Both the position numbers and the translations under genes were made by a program. A stretch of 50,320 nucleotides of DNA from Pseudomonadota bacterium (lineage in GTDB: Bacteria > Pseudomonadota > Gammaproteobacteria > Xanthomonadales > Xanthomonadaceae). The stretch covers positions 1 to 50,320 of the forward strand of contig JAFEEL010000001.1 of NCBI GenBank assembly GCA_018241125.1, read 5' to 3'. The notes below the pieces were generated by a model that saw only the letters and a program-made list of their open reading frames with translations, was not told the DNA's origin and did no database searches. Shown one piece after another: positions 24,214 to 32,374 of the stretch; the first letter of the stretch is position 1, and each line of letters opens with the position of its first letter.

Positions 24214-25685
24214 GCGGGCTGCCTGCACGCCGCGCCGACGGTCTGCCGGAGCCCGCCGCCGGCGACCTCCTCGGCCATCCGCGCGGGGTGTGGATGCTGC
24301 TGGCGGTCACGATCGGGCTCAACTTCGCCTTCTACGGCTTTCGTGCGTTTCTGGCGCCGTACGCGGCCGATACCTTCTTCGCAGGCCTGACCAAGGCCGA
24401 TGCGCTCAAGCAGGCCGACCTGCTGCTGGCCGGTTTCGGCACGCTCACTTACGCCACCGCGATCATCGGCGGCTGGATCGCCGACAACGTGCTCGGCGAG
24501 GCGCAGGCGCTGCGCATCTCCCTGTGGGCCACGACGCTGGGGTTGTTGGGATTGGCGTGGCCCAGTCGCGAAGGGTTCACCTTGGCGCTGTCGTTCTTCG
24601 TGCTCGCCGCCGGGCTGGGCATCCCGCTGACGGTTCTCGTCGGGCGCAACTACGCCGACGACGACCCGCGCCGCGACGCCGGCTACACGCTGTTCTACCT
24701 CGCCATCAATCTGGGTGCGTTCGTTGCCCCGCCGGTGTGCGCGGCGTGGATCGGCAAACGCTTCGGCTATGACTGGGGTTTCGTGGCCGCTGCGGCGGGG
24801 ATGGCGGTGTCAGCGCTGATCTTCGAACTGCGCCATCGCCGCATCCCCGGTGCGGCCGATCGCCCACCGCTGCACCGCGCGTGGTCGACGCCGGCGGTAT
24901 TGATCTGCACGCTGGCGCTGGTGTGGCCGTGCGCGTTGTTGCTGGCGCACCCGGATGCACTGCACGTGGCGGTGTACGTGCTGATGGCGTTGATGATCGT
25001 GTATTTCGTGGTGCGCTCGCTGCTGCGCGGCGATGCCGTGCAGAGCCAGCGTTACCTCGCGATGTTGCTGCTGTTCGCGGCGATGGTGCTGTTCTGGGCG
25101 TGGAGCCTGCAAGGGGCGACCTCGCTGAACTTCTTCGCCCGCGACCACGTGCGCGCGCCGTTCGACTACAGCTGGTTCCAGTCCGCCAACCCGCTGTACA
25201 TCCTCGTGCTCGCCCCGGCGCTGGCGGCGCTGTGGCCGTGGCTGGATCGGCGCGGCCTGAATCCGTCCACGCCGATGAAGTTCGGCATCGGCCTGTTGCT
25301 GGTGGCATTGAGTTACGGGGCGATGGTGTACGCGGTGCGGTTTCTGGTCGGCCATGACGGACGCACGCCGTGGTGGCCGCTGGCGCTGTGTTACCTGCTT
25401 TCGACGCTGGGCGAACTGGCACTGTCGCCGATCGGCTACGCGATGATCGGCAAGCTGGCCGCGCCCGAGGACGCCTCGCTGGCGATGGGCGGCTGGTTCT
25501 TCGGGGTGGGCGTGTCCTACGACCTGTCCGGGCGCATCGCGGCGATGACCACCCACGCCGACGGCAACGCGCTGGCCGGTTACGACCACGTGTTCACGAT
25601 GCTGCTGTACAGCGGCATCGGCATCGCGCTGGTGTACCTGCTGACCGCGCCGTGGATCGTCAAGCTGATGCATGGGGTGAAGTGA
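24210..25685 (+). CDS. POT-family transporter (copy 2) lacking the ExxER motif
   Basis: 491 residues, clearly homologous to copy 1 throughout (GHPRGVWMLL, GYTLFYLAINLGAFVAP, ending VKLMHGVK like copy 1). Helix 1 reads T34-IG-L37-N38-FAFYGF where copy 1 has E-FW-ER-FAFYG, so all three charged residues of ExxER are replaced; helix 7 reads WSLQGATSLNFFA without the glutamate of copy 1. It may not couple to protons in the usual way, or may act as a facilitator or in a pair with copy 1. The start overlaps copy 1 by 4 bp, indicating a tandem duplication kept in one operon. Confidence 0.9.
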   Translation: MSGLPARRADGLPEPAAGDLLGHPRGVWMLLAVTIGLNFAFYGFRAFLAPYAADTFFAGLTKADALKQADLLLAGFGTLTYATAIIGGWIADNVLGEAQALRISLWATTLGLLGLAWPSREGFTLALSFFVLAAGLGIPLTVLVGRNYADDDPRRDAGYTLFYLAINLGAFVAPPVCAAWIGKRFGYDWGFVAAAAGMAVSALIFELRHRRIPGAADRPPLHRAWSTPAVLICTLALVWPCALLLAHPDALHVAVYVLMALMIVYFVVRSLLRGDAVQSQRYLAMLLLFAAMVLFWAWSLQGATSLNFFARDHVRAPFDYSWFQSANPLYILVLAPALAALWPWLDRRGLNPSTPMKFGIGLLLVALSYGAMVYAVRFLVGHDGRTPWWPLALCYLLSTLGELALSPIGYAMIGKLAAPEDASLAMGGWFFGVGVSYDLSGRIAAMTTHADGNALAGYDHVFTMLLYSGIGIALVYLLTAPWIVKLMHGVK

Positions 25686-26108
25686 AGGTGGGGTGGCGAG
25701 AAGTGCCGCCTGAGGAATCCCGCAACTGCGGCACGTGCAACGTCCGTGGCTTCGTTCGCCCCTCACCCCCACCCGCACCCCGGCCATCGCAAATAGCGCG
25801 ATGGCGCTCATCGGTGCGCGAACCCGTGGTTCGCCAGCGCGCCGCTTCGCCCCGAAGGGAGAGGGGCTTTGCCACGCCCTTCTCCCATCGGGAGAAGGTG
25901 GCGCGAAGCGCCGGATGAGGGGGTGAAGCAATTCGGAGTGCATATACAACGCTCGGTGCCATTTGCCCTTCACCCGCACCCCGACCACTGCGCGCCGCTT
26001 CGGCCCGAAGAGAGCGATGAGCGCTGCTGCAACGCAACATGACGCGACCGGCTGCGCAGGCCATGCTACCCGGCCCCTCGCGGGCACCCATCCCAACGCG
26101 AATCCGCC
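25686..26108. repeat. 423-bp spacer filled by REP-like repeats
   Basis: No gene is seen. From 25759 to 25925 there is a compound element: CCCCTCACCCCCACCC arm, an internal insertion-like stretch, CCCGAAGGGAGAGGGG, CCTTCTCCC-atc-GGGAGAAGG and a terminal CGGATGAGGGGG. A second partial element (CTTCACCCGCACCCCGACC) lies at about 25969-26010. Together they resemble two family copies facing each other. They precede the third POT gene by about 100 bp. Confidence 0.75.
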
Positions 26109-27665
26109 ATGACCGCCGCCAATCCGCCCGTACCGCAATCCAAGTCGTTCTCCACCGTGTTCCTGATCGAGCTGTGGGAGCGCTTCGGCTACTACGGCAT
26201 GCAGGCGCTGATCGTGTTCTACATGGTGCAGCGGTTGGGGTTTCAGGACGAGAAGGCCAATCTGGTGTGGAGTGCGGCGGCGGCGTTGATCTATGTCGCC
26301 CCGGCGATCGGCGGCTGGATCGGCGACAAGATCCTCGGCACCCGCCGCACGATGCTGCTGGGCGCGGTGGTTCTGGGCTTGGGTTACGCCCTGATGACCA
26401 TCCCCAGCGAGAACACCTGGGCACTGTTCGGCGCGCTGTCCGTGATCGTGATCGGCAACGGCCTGTTCAAGCCCAACGCCGGCAACCTGGTGCGCAAGAT
26501 CTACGAGGGCGACGATTCCAAGATCGACAGCGCCTTCACCATCTACTACATGGCGGTGAACATCGGCTCGACGGTGTCGATGTTGCTCACGCCGAAGATT
26601 CGCGACTGGGTCAACGCGCTGTATCACAACGAGTTCGGCTGGCACGCGGCGTTTGGCGTGTGCGCACTGGGGCTTTTGATCGGTCTGGTCAACTACTTCT
26701 TCATGCGCAAGGCGATGGAGCACATTGGCTCGGAACCCGACGAGCGCCCGGTGGACATGGGCAAGCTGGCGATGGTGCTGATCGGCGCGGCGCTGTGCGC
26801 CGGTGGCGCAGCGGCGGTGCTGCAGTACGAGTCGTTGGCGCGCATCTTCGTCTACGGGGCTGGCGTGGTGCTGCTGGGCATCTTCGGCTACCTGATCGTC
26901 GGCAGCCATCGCGACGAGCGCGCCGGCTTGATCGCCGCGCTGATCCTGGTGGTGCAGACGATCTTCTTCTTCGTGTTCTACCAGCAGATGTCCACCTCGC
27001 TGAACCTGTTCGCGCTGCGCAACGTGGACTGGAGCTTCGATCTGTTCGGCAGTCACCTGTGGACATGGACGCCCGAGCAGTTCCAGGCCTTCAACCCAAT
27101 CTGGATCATGTTCCTCTCGCCGATCCTGGCCTGGGCTTACACCCACTTCGGCAAAACCGGCCGCGACCTGTCGGTGGCGGCCAAGTTCGCCACCGGCTTT
27201 GCCGCGGTGGCGCTGGGCTTCTACATCTACGGTGCCGCCGGCCACTTCACCACCGCACCGGGCAAGACCAATTCCTGGGTGATGGTGTGGGGCTACGGGC
27301 TGGGTTCGCTGGGCGAGCTTCTGACCAGCGGCCTGGGGTTGGCGATGATCGCCCGCTACGTACCTGCGCGCATGGGTGGCTTCATGATGGGCGCGTACTT
27401 CGTCGCCTCGGGCATCTCGCAGTATCTGGGCGGCATCGTCGCCAACTACGCCGCCGTTCCGCAAAACGTGACCGACCCGGTGCAGACCATGCCGATCTAC
27501 ACGAACCTGTTCAACCTGCTCGGTCACTGGGGCGTGGGCATCACCGTGGTGTCGTTCATCCTCGTTTTGCCGATGCGCAAGCTCTCGGCGATCCATCATG
27601 CCGCCCGCGCTTCCGACGAGCGCGTGGAGGCCGAGGTGCCGGTGCACGTGCGTTCGTCGAACTGA
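26109..27665 (+). CDS. POT-family proton-coupled oligopeptide transporter (copy 3)
   Basis: 518 residues. Intact E21-LW-E24-R25-FGYYG motif, GNGLFKPNAGNLVRKIYEG and IYYMAVNIGSTVSMLLTPKI signatures, and about 14 helices. It is less like copies 1 and 2 than they are to each other and closer to the DtpA/DtpB-type layout. Start ATG 26109 follows CGAATCCGCC without a strong ribosome binding site. It probably has its own promoter because a 423-bp repeat spacer separates it from copy 2. Confidence 0.93.
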   Translation: MTAANPPVPQSKSFSTVFLIELWERFGYYGMQALIVFYMVQRLGFQDEKANLVWSAAAALIYVAPAIGGWIGDKILGTRRTMLLGAVVLGLGYALMTIPSENTWALFGALSVIVIGNGLFKPNAGNLVRKIYEGDDSKIDSAFTIYYMAVNIGSTVSMLLTPKIRDWVNALYHNEFGWHAAFGVCALGLLIGLVNYFFMRKAMEHIGSEPDERPVDMGKLAMVLIGAALCAGGAAAVLQYESLARIFVYGAGVVLLGIFGYLIVGSHRDERAGLIAALILVVQTIFFFVFYQQMSTSLNLFALRNVDWSFDLFGSHLWTWTPEQFQAFNPIWIMFLSPILAWAYTHFGKTGRDLSVAAKFATGFAAVALGFYIYGAAGHFTTAPGKTNSWVMVWGYGLGSLGELLTSGLGLAMIARYVPARMGGFMMGAYFVASGISQYLGGIVANYAAVPQNVTDPVQTMPIYTNLFNLLGHWGVGITVVSFILVLPMRKLSAIHHAARASDERVEAEVPVHVRSSN

Positions 27666-27718
27666 GCTTCTTGTCCGCCCGTGGTTTGATCTGGCCCTCG
27701 GCGCCGAATGCGGCCCGG

Positions 27719-27747
27719 GGTCTCGATCCGCGCCTCACCACGAACGG
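27719..27747. repeat. Dispersed copy of the 20395-type repeat core
   Basis: 29 bases identical to 20408-20436 (starts GGTCTCGATCCG, ends CACCACGAACGG). It lies in the 115-bp spacer between the third POT gene and the converging marR gene. Confidence 0.85.
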
Positions 27748-27780
27748 ATGAACCTACCAGGGACTGCGCACTGCAAGCGA

Positions 27781-28287
27781 TCAACCCGCCTGCGCCACCT
27801 CGGCGGCATCCAGCCGGTCGAGGATGCGCGCCAGCGCGGCGCGATCTTCGCCATCCAGACCGGCCAGCAAGTCGCGCTCCAGTTGCAGCGCCAGCGGCGC
27901 GATCGCATCGAACACCCGGTAGCCCTTGGCCGATAGCGTGAGCACGCTGCGCCGGCGGTCGTGCCCGTGCGCGGCGCGCTTGAGCCGGCCGTCGCGCAAC
28001 AGGCGCGCCACCGCGCGGCTGATCGCCACCTTGTCCATCGCGGTGCGCTCGGCCAGTTCGCTCGCCGACAGGCCCGGATAGCGGCCCAGTACAGCCAGCA
28101 CCCGCCATTCGGTGGTGCCCAGCGCGAAGCGTTGCGCGTACAGGCGCGCGATGTCCTGGCTGATGCGGTTGGCCAGCACCGAGATCCGGTAGGGCAAGAA
28201 GCGCTCGAGTTCCAGCACGGCGTGGCGCGCGGCGGGGACGTCGCCGCCGAAGTCGGGAACGCCAACGGACGGGAGGTTGCGGGCCAT
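27781..28287 (-). CDS. MarR-family transcriptional regulator, divergent from hppD
   Basis: 168 residues from MARNLPSVGVPDFGG. Winged-helix MarR core: LTTEWRVLAVLGRYPGLSAS-like helix-turn-helix (ELAERTAMDKVAISRAVARL) and wing HGHDRRRSVLTLSAKG. Probably a repressor of hppD responding to an aromatic intermediate; the divergent position and a palindrome over the hppD promoter support this. Start choice: an ATG at 28329 has a better Shine-Dalgarno sequence (GGAAGGAAG) but would put the operator inside the gene and leave only 35 bp for two divergent promoters, so 28287 is preferred. Confidence 0.88.
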   Translation of the reverse strand: MARNLPSVGVPDFGGDVPAARHAVLELERFLPYRISVLANRISQDIARLYAQRFALGTTEWRVLAVLGRYPGLSASELAERTAMDKVAISRAVARLLRDGRLKRAAHGHDRRRSVLTLSAKGYRVFDAIAPLALQLERDLLAGLDGEDRAALARILDRLDAAEVAQAG

Positions 28288-28300
28288 GTTGCGTCGCGGC

Positions 28301-28329
28301 TTGCGGATGGTTGCATATGAAACTATCAT
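28301..28329 (+). promoter_or_regulatory. hppD promoter with MarR operator in its spacer
   Basis: -35 TTGCGG (28301-28306), 17-bp spacer, -10 TATCAT (28324-28329), start near 28336. The spacer holds an imperfect palindrome GTTGCATATGAAAC (28310-28323), symmetric at 12 of 14 positions, a typical MarR-site layout. A bound dimer would block RNA polymerase at hppD and lies just upstream of marR, so autoregulation is likely. Inferred from sequence only. Confidence 0.6.
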
Positions 28330-28364
28330 CGTCGCTTCCTTCCCGCAAGCCACGCGAGCACGCC

Positions 28365-29477
28365 ATGAACGCACAGGCGCAGACCCAGTCGACCAACATC
28401 GGAATGCAGCCCACCACCTTCGCCAACCCGATGGGCATCGATGGTTTCGAGTTCGTCGAGTTCGCTGCCCCCGACGCCGCCGGCGTGGCCGCGCTGCACG
28501 CGCTGTTCGGCCGCATGGGCTTCACCGCCGCGCTGCGCCACAAGAGCCGGCCGATCACCGTCTATCGTCAAGGCGGGATCAACCTGCTGCTCAACGAGGA
28601 GCCCGATTCGTTCGCGTCGGATTTCGCCAAGGCGCACGGGCCGTGTGCCTGTGGCTTCGCGATCCGCGTGGCGCGTCCGGCGCTGGGCGTGCGTGACGAG
28701 GTGCTCGCGCGCGGCGGCGAGGCGATCGGCCACCACGAAACCAGCAAGGCGGTGCCGGCACCGGTGGTCAAGGGCATCGGCGATTGCATGCTGTATCTGG
28801 TGGATCGCTACGGCGAGGCCGGCAGCATCTACGATTTCGACTACGAGCCCATTCCCGGCGCGGCGGCAAATCCGCAGGGCTTCGGGTTGACCTTCATCGA
28901 CCACCTCACCCACAACCTGTATTTCGGCAACATGGAGAAGTGGGCGGACTACTACGAGAAGCTGTTCAACTTCCGCGAGATCCGCTACTTCGACATCAAG
29001 GGCGCCAAGACCGGGCTGGTGTCCAAGGCGATGACCGCACCGGACGGCATCGTGCGCATCCCGCTCAACCAGTCCTCTGATCCCAAGAGCCAGATCAACG
29101 AATACCTCGACCAGTACAAAGGCGAGGGCATCCAGCACATCGCCCTGTTCACCGACGACATCTACGCGACGGTGGAGGCGATGCACGCGGCCGGTGTGGA
29201 GTTCCTCGACACCCCCGACACCTATTTCGACGTGGTGGATCTGCGCATCCCGAACAACGGCGAGGACGTGCCGCGGCTGCGCAAGAACAAGATCCTGATC
29301 GACGCCGATCCGGAAACCAAGCAGCGCAAGTTGTTGCAGATCTTCACCCAGAACTGCATCGGCCCGATCTTCTTCGAGATCATCCAGCGCAAGGGCAACG
29401 AAGGCTTCGGCGAAGGCAACTTCCAGGCCCTGTTCGAATCCATCGAACGCGACCAGATGAAGCGCGGGGTGTTGTAG
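28365..29477 (+). CDS. hppD: 4-hydroxyphenylpyruvate dioxygenase
   Basis: 370 residues. Fe(II) enzyme converting 4-hydroxyphenylpyruvate to homogentisate in tyrosine and phenylalanine breakdown. Two vicinal-oxygen-chelate halves with iron ligands H180 (DHLTHNLYFGN), H258 (IQHIALFTDD) and E338 (FFEIIQRKG); the C-terminal gate helix GFGEGNFQALFESIERDQ is present. ATG 28365 is the family-like start; 18 upstream codons are in frame but lie over the promoter. The leader just before the ATG (CGCGAGCACGCC) is identical to that of rnk. hmgA, the next enzyme, lies 650 bp downstream past the DUF559 gene. Confidence 0.96.
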   Translation: MNAQAQTQSTNIGMQPTTFANPMGIDGFEFVEFAAPDAAGVAALHALFGRMGFTAALRHKSRPITVYRQGGINLLLNEEPDSFASDFAKAHGPCACGFAIRVARPALGVRDEVLARGGEAIGHHETSKAVPAPVVKGIGDCMLYLVDRYGEAGSIYDFDYEPIPGAAANPQGFGLTFIDHLTHNLYFGNMEKWADYYEKLFNFREIRYFDIKGAKTGLVSKAMTAPDGIVRIPLNQSSDPKSQINEYLDQYKGEGIQHIALFTDDIYATVEAMHAAGVEFLDTPDTYFDVVDLRIPNNGEDVPRLRKNKILIDADPETKQRKLLQIFTQNCIGPIFFEIIQRKGNEGFGEGNFQALFESIERDQMKRGVL

Positions 29478-29504
29478 TTGCGAACGAAGCGGGCGCTTCT
29501 CTAG

Positions 29505-29540
29505 CCCCTCTCCCATCGGGAGAGGGGTTGGGGTGAGGGG
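29505..29540. repeat. REP-like element, inverted orientation, left of the DUF559 gene
   Basis: CCCCTCTCCC (29505-29514), loop ATC, GGGAGAGGGG (29518-29527), then TTGGGGTGAGGGG. Its reverse complement matches the copy at 29928-29963 almost base for base, so the DUF559 gene sits between two inverted copies. Confidence 0.88.
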
Positions 29541-29570
29541 CAAAGGCCACGCAGTCACGACAGGACGCCA

Positions 29571-29978
29571 ATGCCTACACACCTCCGACCACCCAATGCG
29601 ACCTTGAATCTGGAGCGCTCGCGCGAGCTGCGGCAGTCCCTGACCGACGCCGAACGCGAACTATGGTTCCACCTGAGGGGCCGCCGACTGCAAGGTCTGA
29701 AGTTTCGTCGCCAGCATTCGATCCCGCCTTACTTCGTGGATTTCTTCTGTGAGCAGGCGAAGCTGGTGGTCGAACTGGATGGCTCGCAACACGACGAAAT
29801 GACCGACGCTGCGCGTACTCGATTTCTTGAAGCATGCGGACTGCGGGTGCTGCGGTTCTGGGATAACGAGGCGTTGACGGAAACGGAAGCGGTGCTCGAA
29901 GCGATCTTGAACGCTATCGGGCATCCACCCCTCACCCCCACCCCTCTCCCGTTGGGAGAGGGGCTTCAAGACAAATGA
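29571..29978 (+). CDS. DUF559 endonuclease-fold protein
   Basis: 135 residues. The DUF559 core is complete: LRQSLTDAERELWFHLRGRR, LKFRRQHSIPPYFVDFFC, LVVELDGSQHD and GLRVLRFWDNEAL. The FVDFFC...VVELDGSQH arrangement corresponds to the acidic D...ExD-type site of Vsr/restriction-like nucleases (inference). The C-terminal tail [18 protein letters not shown] is translated from a REP-like repeat. ATG 29571 lacks a strong ribosome binding site. It interrupts the hppD-hmgA pair. Cellular role unknown; repair or mobility of the associated repeats are possibilities. Confidence 0.88.
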   Translation: MPTHLRPPNATLNLERSRELRQSLTDAERELWFHLRGRRLQGLKFRRQHSIPPYFVDFFCEQAKLVVELDGSQHDEMTDAARTRFLEACGLRVLRFWDNEALTETEAVLEAILNAIGHPPLTPTPLPLGEGLQDK

Positions 29979-30117
29979 ACGCTATCGGGCATCCACCCCT
30001 CACCCCCACCCCTCTCCCGACGGGAGAGGGGCTCAACAGCAAGCGATCTTGAACGTATTCGGCCCACAACCCCTCACCCCCACCCCTCTCCCGTTGGGAG
30101 AGGGGCTTCAAGACAAA
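29900..30117. repeat. Three copies of the DUF559 3' end fused to a REP-like element
   Basis: Unit 1 (29900-29975, 76 bp) is the end of the DUF559 gene plus the palindrome, with the stop codon directly after it. Unit 2 (about 29976-30040) repeats GAACGCTATCGGGCATCCA and the palindrome (loop differs: GAC versus GTT; 68-bp offset). Unit 3 (30042-30117, 76 bp) repeats AGCGATCTTGAACG, the palindrome and CTTCAAGACAAA with scattered substitutions. Unit 3 ends 10 bp before the hmgA start codon. Confidence 0.9.
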
Positions 30118-30127
30118 GGCCATTGAA

Positions 30128-31435
30128 ATGTCCGCGACGACGCATCACCACGGCTATATGACCGGCTTCGGCAACGAGTTCGCCAGCGAGGCCATCCCCG
30201 GCGCGCTGCCGGTCGGGCACAACTCGCCGCAGGCTGCGCCCTTCGGCTTGTACGCCGAGCAGCTCACCGGCACCGCGTTCACCGCGCCGCGCCACGCCAA
30301 TCGCCGCAGTTGGCTGTACCGCATCCGCCCGGCGGCGGTGCACGGCGAGTTTTCGTTGCTCGACCATGCACACTTCCACAACCGTTTCGGCGACGGCCCG
30401 ACCACGCCGGCGCAGCTGCGCTGGAGTCCGCGTCCGTTGCCGGCGCAACCAACCGATTTCATCGACGGCTTGTTTACCGTCGCCGGCAACGGCGGCCCGG
30501 CGGCGCAGGCCGGCATCGGCATCCACCTGTACGCCTGCAATCGCTCGATGCAGATGCGCTTTTTCTGCGATGCCGACGGCGAGCTGCTGATCGTGCCGCA
30601 GCAAGGGCGCCTGCGCATCGAGACCGAACTGGGCGTGCTGGACATCGAGCCGCAGCAGATCGCGGTGATCCCGCGCGGCATCCGCTTCCGCGTGCACCTG
30701 CCCGACGGCCACGCCCGCGGCTACGTGTGCGAGAACTTCGGGGCGATGCTCAAGCTGCCCGATCTGGGGCCGATCGGCAGCAACGGGTTGGCCAACCCGC
30801 GCGATTTCGAGTATCCGGTGGCCGCGTTCGAGGATGTCGAGGGCGACTTCGAACTGGTGACCAAATTCCAGGGCCACCTGTGGCGCGCGGCGATCGGTCA
30901 TAGCCCGCTGGACGTGGTGGCGTGGCACGGCAACTGCGCGCCGTATCGCTACGACTTGCGCCGCTTCAACGTGATCGGCTCGATCAGCTACGACCACCCG
31001 GATCCGTCGATCTTCCTCGTGCTGCACTCGCCGTCGGATACGCCAGGCACCAGCAACGTGGATTTCGCGATCTTCCCGCCGCGTTGGCTGGTCGCGCAGG
31101 ATACGTTCCGGCCGCCGTGGTTCCACCGCAACATCGCCAGCGAGTTCATGGGACTGGTGCATGGGGTGTACGACGCCAAGGCCGAAGGCTTCCTGCCCGG
31201 CGGCTGCTCGTTGCACAACTGCATGAGCGCGCACGGGCCGGATGCGGCGACGTTCGAGAAAGCCACCGGCGCCGACCTGTCCCGGCCCGATGTCATCGCC
31301 GATACCATGGCGATCATGTTCGAGACCCGTGCGGTGATCCATCCGACCGCACAGGCGCTGGCCGCGCCCGAGCGGCAGGCGAACTACGCCGATTGCTGGC
31401 AGGGGTTGCGCAAGCACTTCACGCCGCCGGCATAA
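30128..31435 (+). CDS. hmgA: Homogentisate 1,2-dioxygenase
   Basis: 435 residues. It opens the ring of homogentisate to maleylacetoacetate. Opening [19 protein letters not shown] and iron ligands H333, E339 ([17 protein letters not shown]) and H369 (SAHGPD) match the family, as does length. The maleylacetoacetate isomerase and fumarylacetoacetase genes are not in the window. The start at ATG 30128 follows AAGG at about 9 bp, at the edge of the third repeat unit, so expression may depend on read-through or a promoter in repeat DNA. Confidence 0.96.
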   Translation: MSATTHHHGYMTGFGNEFASEAIPGALPVGHNSPQAAPFGLYAEQLTGTAFTAPRHANRRSWLYRIRPAAVHGEFSLLDHAHFHNRFGDGPTTPAQLRWSPRPLPAQPTDFIDGLFTVAGNGGPAAQAGIGIHLYACNRSMQMRFFCDADGELLIVPQQGRLRIETELGVLDIEPQQIAVIPRGIRFRVHLPDGHARGYVCENFGAMLKLPDLGPIGSNGLANPRDFEYPVAAFEDVEGDFELVTKFQGHLWRAAIGHSPLDVVAWHGNCAPYRYDLRRFNVIGSISYDHPDPSIFLVLHSPSDTPGTSNVDFAIFPPRWLVAQDTFRPPWFHRNIASEFMGLVHGVYDAKAEGFLPGGCSLHNCMSAHGPDAATFEKATGADLSRPDVIADTMAIMFETRAVIHPTAQALAAPERQANYADCWQGLRKHFTPPA

Positions 31436-31457
31436 GCGACCACGCGCGGACGCGGCG

Positions 31458-32339
31458 GTGCGACGCGCCCTCGTATTCGGCGGCAGCGGACAGATCGGCG
31501 ACGGTCTGCTGCCGCTGCTGCGTGGCGCTGGATGCGAAGTGCTGGCGGTGTCGCGGCAACCGCATGCGGACGCTGATGGACTGCGCTGGATCGTCGGCGC
31601 GCTCGACGACGGCCTGTCGATACCGACAGATGCTTTCGATGCGGTGTTCAGCCTCGGCCCGCTGGATGCCTTTGTGCGTTGGCACGCGCGTGTCGGCCCG
31701 ATCGCGCCGCGGGTGGTCGCGTTCGGCTCGACCAGCGTCGCAACCAAGGCCACATCCGTCGAGCCGACCGAGCGCGATGTCGCGCAGCGCCTGCGTGTGG
31801 CCGAGGACACCTTGCTCGCACTGGGCCCACGCGAAACCGTGGGCGTGACGATCCTGCGCCCGACCCTGATCTACGGTCGCGGCCGCGACCGCACACTCAC
31901 CCGCATCGCCGCATTCGCGCAGCGGCGCGGATTTTTCGTGCTGCCGCGCAACGCCCACGGACTGCGCCAGCCAGTGCACGTCGATGATCTGGCGCGGGCC
32001 GCGCTGGCTGCTGCCGATTCGCCCACCGCCGCTGGCCGCGCCTACGACCTGCCCGGCGGCGAGGTCGTGGCGTTCGATGCGATGGTGCAGCGCGCGCTTG
32101 CCTGTTTGCCGAATCACCCGCGGCTGTTGCGGGTTCCCTCGCCGATTTTTCGCGCGATGATCGCCAGCGCAAGGGCGCTGCGAATGATCGACGCCGTCAC
32201 GCCGGCGATGGGCGAGCACTTGCAGGTCGATCAGGTGTTCGACGGCGCCGCTGCGCAGCGGGATTTCGGCTACGCGCCGCGCGCGTTCGCACCGGAGGCG
32301 CGGATGTTCGCCGCGAACGTTGTCGCCAAGCAGCCGTGA
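31458..32339 (+). CDS. NAD-dependent epimerase/dehydratase family protein
   Basis: 293 residues, atypical/extended SDR. Rossmann start ALVFGGSGQIGDGLLPLL (GxxGxIG); VVAFGSTSVATKATS in the Ser position, and LRPTLIYGRGRDRTL in place of the usual YxxxK region, so the catalytic Tyr-Lys pair is not obvious. QPVHVDDLARAAL is a typical extended-SDR segment. The GTG start at 31458 begins the Rossmann motif directly. It follows hmgA by 22 bp and may be co-transcribed. Substrate unknown. Confidence 0.85.
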   Translation: MRRALVFGGSGQIGDGLLPLLRGAGCEVLAVSRQPHADADGLRWIVGALDDGLSIPTDAFDAVFSLGPLDAFVRWHARVGPIAPRVVAFGSTSVATKATSVEPTERDVAQRLRVAEDTLLALGPRETVGVTILRPTLIYGRGRDRTLTRIAAFAQRRGFFVLPRNAHGLRQPVHVDDLARAALAAADSPTAAGRAYDLPGGEVVAFDAMVQRALACLPNHPRLLRVPSPIFRAMIASARALRMIDAVTPAMGEHLQVDQVFDGAAAQRDFGYAPRAFAPEARMFAANVVAKQP

Positions 32340-32374
32340 GTTGACGCTCGGCAATGCCGGGCGCCGCGCCGTGC

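Noticed and set aside
25759-26010. Remnant insertion sequence between POT copies 2 and 3
   Set aside because: No transposase fragment or target duplication was seen; the sequence is explained by REP-like palindromes.
27781-28329. Longer MarR start at 28329 with good SD (GGAAGGAAG)
   Set aside because: It would place the hppD promoter and operator inside the marR gene and leave only 35 bp between divergent starts. Kept as an alternative, not as the call.
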